A DNA stretch of 64,000 nucleotides, taken from contig OZ024743.1 in assembly GCA_964016885.1 (NCBI GenBank), positions 165,215,732 to 165,279,731 on the forward strand, in the 5' to 3' direction. The stretch's first letter is position 1. Each line of letters starts with the position of its first letter. The notes beneath the pieces were generated by a model. It searched no databases and was not told where the DNA came from. It saw nothing but the letters and a program-made list of their open reading frames with translations. Both the position numbers and the translations under genes were made by a program. Of the stretch, positions 61,593 to 64,000 are shown piece after piece. This DNA is from Eledone cirrhosa. Taxonomy: Eukaryota; Mollusca; Cephalopoda; Octopoda; Eledonidae.

Positions 61593-62867
61593 TAACCCCC
61601 CGCCAGAATTTTAGTGTATAAAAATCGAAATGAAAATATGTAGCAAGTTGGCGAGAATGTTGTAACAGGCATGAAAATTACGACAAAAGAATGTTTGGAA
61701 AAATCAATGATAGATATCAAGGTAGCCAACCGCTCTTGGCCAGAGAACGACTGGACATCCATCTATCCATCACCCAAAGATACAATGTAATAAAGTAAGA
61801 GAAGAGTTCAAAGTTCAAATGTACAGAATATAGTTCACAGGTGTGCAATCACTTGACAGCAGGAAAGAAAGTGTGTTCCAGAGAATGAATGCAGGTGGTT
61901 TCTGTTCTGTGGTATATCGTGAAATTTCCAACCTCCGAATGGATTTTGTCACAGGAAGAATGCTGCAAAAATAAATTCTCTGGCTTTGGTTGTTGGTGAA
62001 GCTGTGTTGATGTATTGCTGCTGCTGTTGCTGTTGCTGCTGCTGTTGTCTCGCTGAGTGAGCGTATTCGGTGTTTAAATTCACAGTAAAAAAATTTTTTT
62101 TTAGAAAAAATGAGTTGCGCAAAGTGCTAGAAATAGCAGCCGAAGTTGATGGTCGATGTTGAGAATGCGTTGACCTGGAAGGGTCAAGAGGCCAGCGACC
62201 AGAGGAATAAGCATTCTTAATAAATGCGCGGTTATCAACGGTAAATTTACATTGTAAATTTATAAACCGGCAAATAGAAGAATATAGCTTAAGGCTGAAG
62301 AATCCTTGGCGAGAAATGTTATCTCTGGCGTGCGGCTATCTCTGTGAGTCGAGGATTTGTGCTGCCTACACGTGCCAATACAAGGTTGAAAAAATAATAT
62401 TTCTAACGCGCGAGAAAATGATAGTGCAATTTTGAAAGTGACAATGATGAAAAAGAAAGGCTTCACTCAGCATAATTATTGGTGTGAACTTTGAAAAGAA
62501 AAAAAAACTTGAACGATGAAGAAAACGATGAACAAAAAGGCAATGGTTCATCGAAAATAAATGTTCCTGTTGAAATGTTTTTTAAATATCAAATTTCTTT
62601 TCTTTTTTTTTTTTTTTTTTTGAAAGAGTTCGTTGTAAGAAACGAGAAACATGTATATGTATCGTGAAATGCGACAGTTAGTTGATGTGTGAGAGAAAAA
62701 GTCTGTCTGTGCGAATTCCACATGTGCGTGTGTGCGTGTCCTTGAGTATTTTCATAGTTTGTCGATAAATTTGCTGTGTATTCGTAATGTTACTCACACA
62801 AAACCAGATGTGCTATTTTTTCTTTTTTTTTGGGGGGGGGGGGGTGACCACTTATAGCGATGAACGG

Positions 62868-62898
62868 CTGCGTGTTCGTATCACGTCAGGGTTACCAA
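62868..62898 (-). other. tRNA primer-binding site
   Basis: Minus strand TGGTAACCCTGACGTGATAC, one base after the LTR end. Its complement ends in CCA and contains a T-arm-like GTTCGTATC, so it is a copy of a tRNA 3' half. Confidence 0.7.
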
Positions 62899-63267
62899 TA
62901 TAGCGAGAGTACTGGGTTGTATGAATGTAACAAGGAATACATGGTTTGGTGTATAATATTTAATTAACAATGGTAGATAGTATAGTTGACATATCAAAGA
63001 AATAGATGATAGAATGAAGCAAAGTTAGTAGTTACCGTTTTGATTGCCAGGCAAACGCGGCTGGCAGAGGACGCCTGGCTAAGGCCAGGCGTCTGTTGGC
63101 CAAATGACAGGCAGAGCCAAATGAGAGGCTCTTGGCCTGGTGCCGAAAAGGCAGAGAGAGAATGAGAACCTAAAGTTGTTAGTTTTATAGGGTTCTGACC
63201 GGAAGTTGCAGAAAGGGTTCTACTTCCCGTCTAGATGATAACCCAAACAAGGGAGATAACCGCTACA
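62899..63267 (-). repeat. Long terminal repeat (5' LTR of the minus-strand element)
   Basis: Nearly the same as the 61221-61592 copy; the main differences are around the GTTTGTGTGTAG/GTTTGGTGTAT segment. Confidence 0.85.
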
Positions 63268-63539
63268 AGGCCTTTACTTTTTGGATGCTCCAGGAGGAAC
63301 TGGTAAAACCTTCGTAATAAATCTCATATTAGCAAAAGTAAGGCAGTAAAACAAAATTGCTTCAAGTGGTATTGCTACTACCTTACTTGATGGAGGCAAA
63401 ACAGCACACTCAACGTTCAAGTTGCCATTGAATGTTACAAGAGAAGAGTCTCCTTCATGCAATATCAAAAAGAACACACCAAAAGCAAAACTTTTAGAAA
63501 AATGCTCCGTGATCATATGGGATGAAGCCACAATGGCAC
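63268..63539 (+). pseudogene. Helitron helicase, Walker A to Walker B
   Basis: The reading resumes at GLYFLDAPGGTGKTFVINL (63270-63325; Walker A GGTGKT), has an in-frame stop in KVRQ-stop-N, continues SGIATTLLDGGKTAHSTFKLPLN, and ends SVIIWDEATMAH (Walker B D-E, 63505-63539). PIF1-type helicases unwind DNA during Helitron transposition. A SINE interrupts at 63540. After it, the last bases AAGTTATTTGAGGCTC continue a plausible K-L-F-E-A frame. Confidence 0.85.
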
Positions 63540-63986
63540 ATCATCATCACTGTTTTACATCCGTTCTTCCACGCTGGTATGGATTAGACGGGTTGTCCTG
63601 TTGTGGGCAGTGTCCGGTCAGCTGACCTTGTCTTGTTCATACGAGAACTGATTCTGGCTTGATTTCTACAGCTGGATGCCCTTCCTAACACCAATCTCAT
63701 TTACAGTGAGTGCTGAGTGCTTTTTTTTCCGTGGCACCTACACCTCCACTTTTACAGTGTGGGCTGGGTGCTTTTTTGCCGTTGCACCTCCACGACCACT
63801 TTGCAGTGGAATGATAGGGACCCCAGTCCTATCATCTCATTTCTACAGCTGAATAAACTGGAGCAATGTGAAATAAAGTGTCTTGCTCAAGGAAACAACA
63901 CATCACCCAGTCCGAGAATTGAACTCACAACCTTTCGATTGCAAGCCCAATGCTCTAACCACTAAGCCATACGCCTTCACTAGAAA
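63540..63986 (-). mobile_element. Composite SINE: tRNA head joined to the RTE 3' tail
   Basis: Minus strand: GAAGGCGTATGGCTTAGTGGTTAGAGC (box A), GAGTTCAATTCTC (box B), GAGCAAGACACTTTATTTCAC as in the 37 kb SINE. It then has two AAAAAGCACCCAGC..ACTGTAAA modules, AATGAGATTGGTGTTAGGAAGG, the GGCATCCAGCTGTAGAAATC block, GACAACCCGTCTAATCC and the final AGTGATGATGATG. The last 250 bp match the RTE 3' UTRs at 0.5-0.8, 5.2-5.5 and 51.0-51.3 kb block for block. Confidence 0.88.
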
Positions 63987-64000
63987 GTTATTTGAGGCTC
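63987..64000 (+). pseudogene. Helitron helicase, continuation at window end
   Basis: Only about five codons are visible after the SINE; the rest lies outside the window. Confidence 0.4.

Larger units (their letters stand above)
61221..63267 (-). mobile_element. Non-coding LTR retrotransposon inserted in the Helitron helicase
   Basis: Two direct repeats, 61221-61592 and 62899-63267, differ by about 3%. The 4-bp AGGC flanks both ends (61217-61220 and 63268-63271). On the minus strand the upstream LTR ends CTATA and is followed by TGGTAACCCTGACGTGAT, a tRNA-type primer-binding site. A purine tract GGCGGGGGGTTA precedes the downstream LTR. The internal 1.3 kb has no gag, protease or RT reading frame, only CTG repeats near 62020 and poly-T/G tracts. 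Removing it rejoins the helicase frame. Confidence 0.85.

Overview
This is repeat-dense animal DNA in which I find no convincing host gene. Almost every recognisable stretch is a transposable element or its remains. Two tRNA-derived SINE families, RTE-type LINEs ending in (ATG)n, Penelope-like elements (PLEs), Helitrons and long TA, TG and GA microsatellites together suggest a mollusc, most likely a coleoid cephalopod such as an octopus. That identification is inference from repeat style, not from a marker gene.

Layout. 1-0.8 kb: RTE tail. 0.9-2.05 kb: Helitron pieces with readable 3' hairpins. 2.1-3.3 kb: C-terminus of a LINE with a restriction-like endonuclease (RLE), followed by a well-formed hammerhead ribozyme fold. 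3.5-8.3 kb: several RTE copies and fragments. 8.5-11 kb: SINE and a second RLE-type LINE on the minus strand. 11.6-12.6 kb: RTE. 14.0-15.4 kb: an unclassified repeated motif around telomere-like DNA, then an LTR. 15.5-17.2 kb: PLE GIY-YIG ORF, then a 220-bp inverted repeat with a hammerhead-like fold in each arm. 17.8-19.1 kb: tandem repeat, LTR and a large foldback. 19.3-36.8 kb: six same-orientation (minus) copies of one L1/Tx1-like LINE, joined head to tail. 36.8-41.0 kb: a 4.2-kb inverted-repeat unit holding two PLE endonuclease remnants. 41.5-47.5 kb: a minus-strand PLE, a split and inverted transposase-like gene, an RTE piece and a hAT-like transposase. 47.8-57.6 kb: four more LINEs, including the best-preserved RTE. 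58.2 kb to the end: an autonomous-type Helitron (Rep plus helicase) interrupted by a 2.05-kb LTR retrotransposon and then by a SINE.

How the parts relate. The RTE family and one SINE share a 3' tail, which suggests the LINE machinery moves the SINE. The Tx1-like array looks like repeated insertion into the elements' own (AAT)n tails. The most unusual observations are a PHD-like zinc finger inside the RTE reverse-transcriptase ORF (intact at 51.9-52.06 kb), hammerhead-type folds beside PLE and RLE elements, and the one-orientation Tx1-like array. Nearly all coding sequence is frameshifted or deleted, so most entries are pseudogenes. Family names come from motif recognition only; no database search was run.
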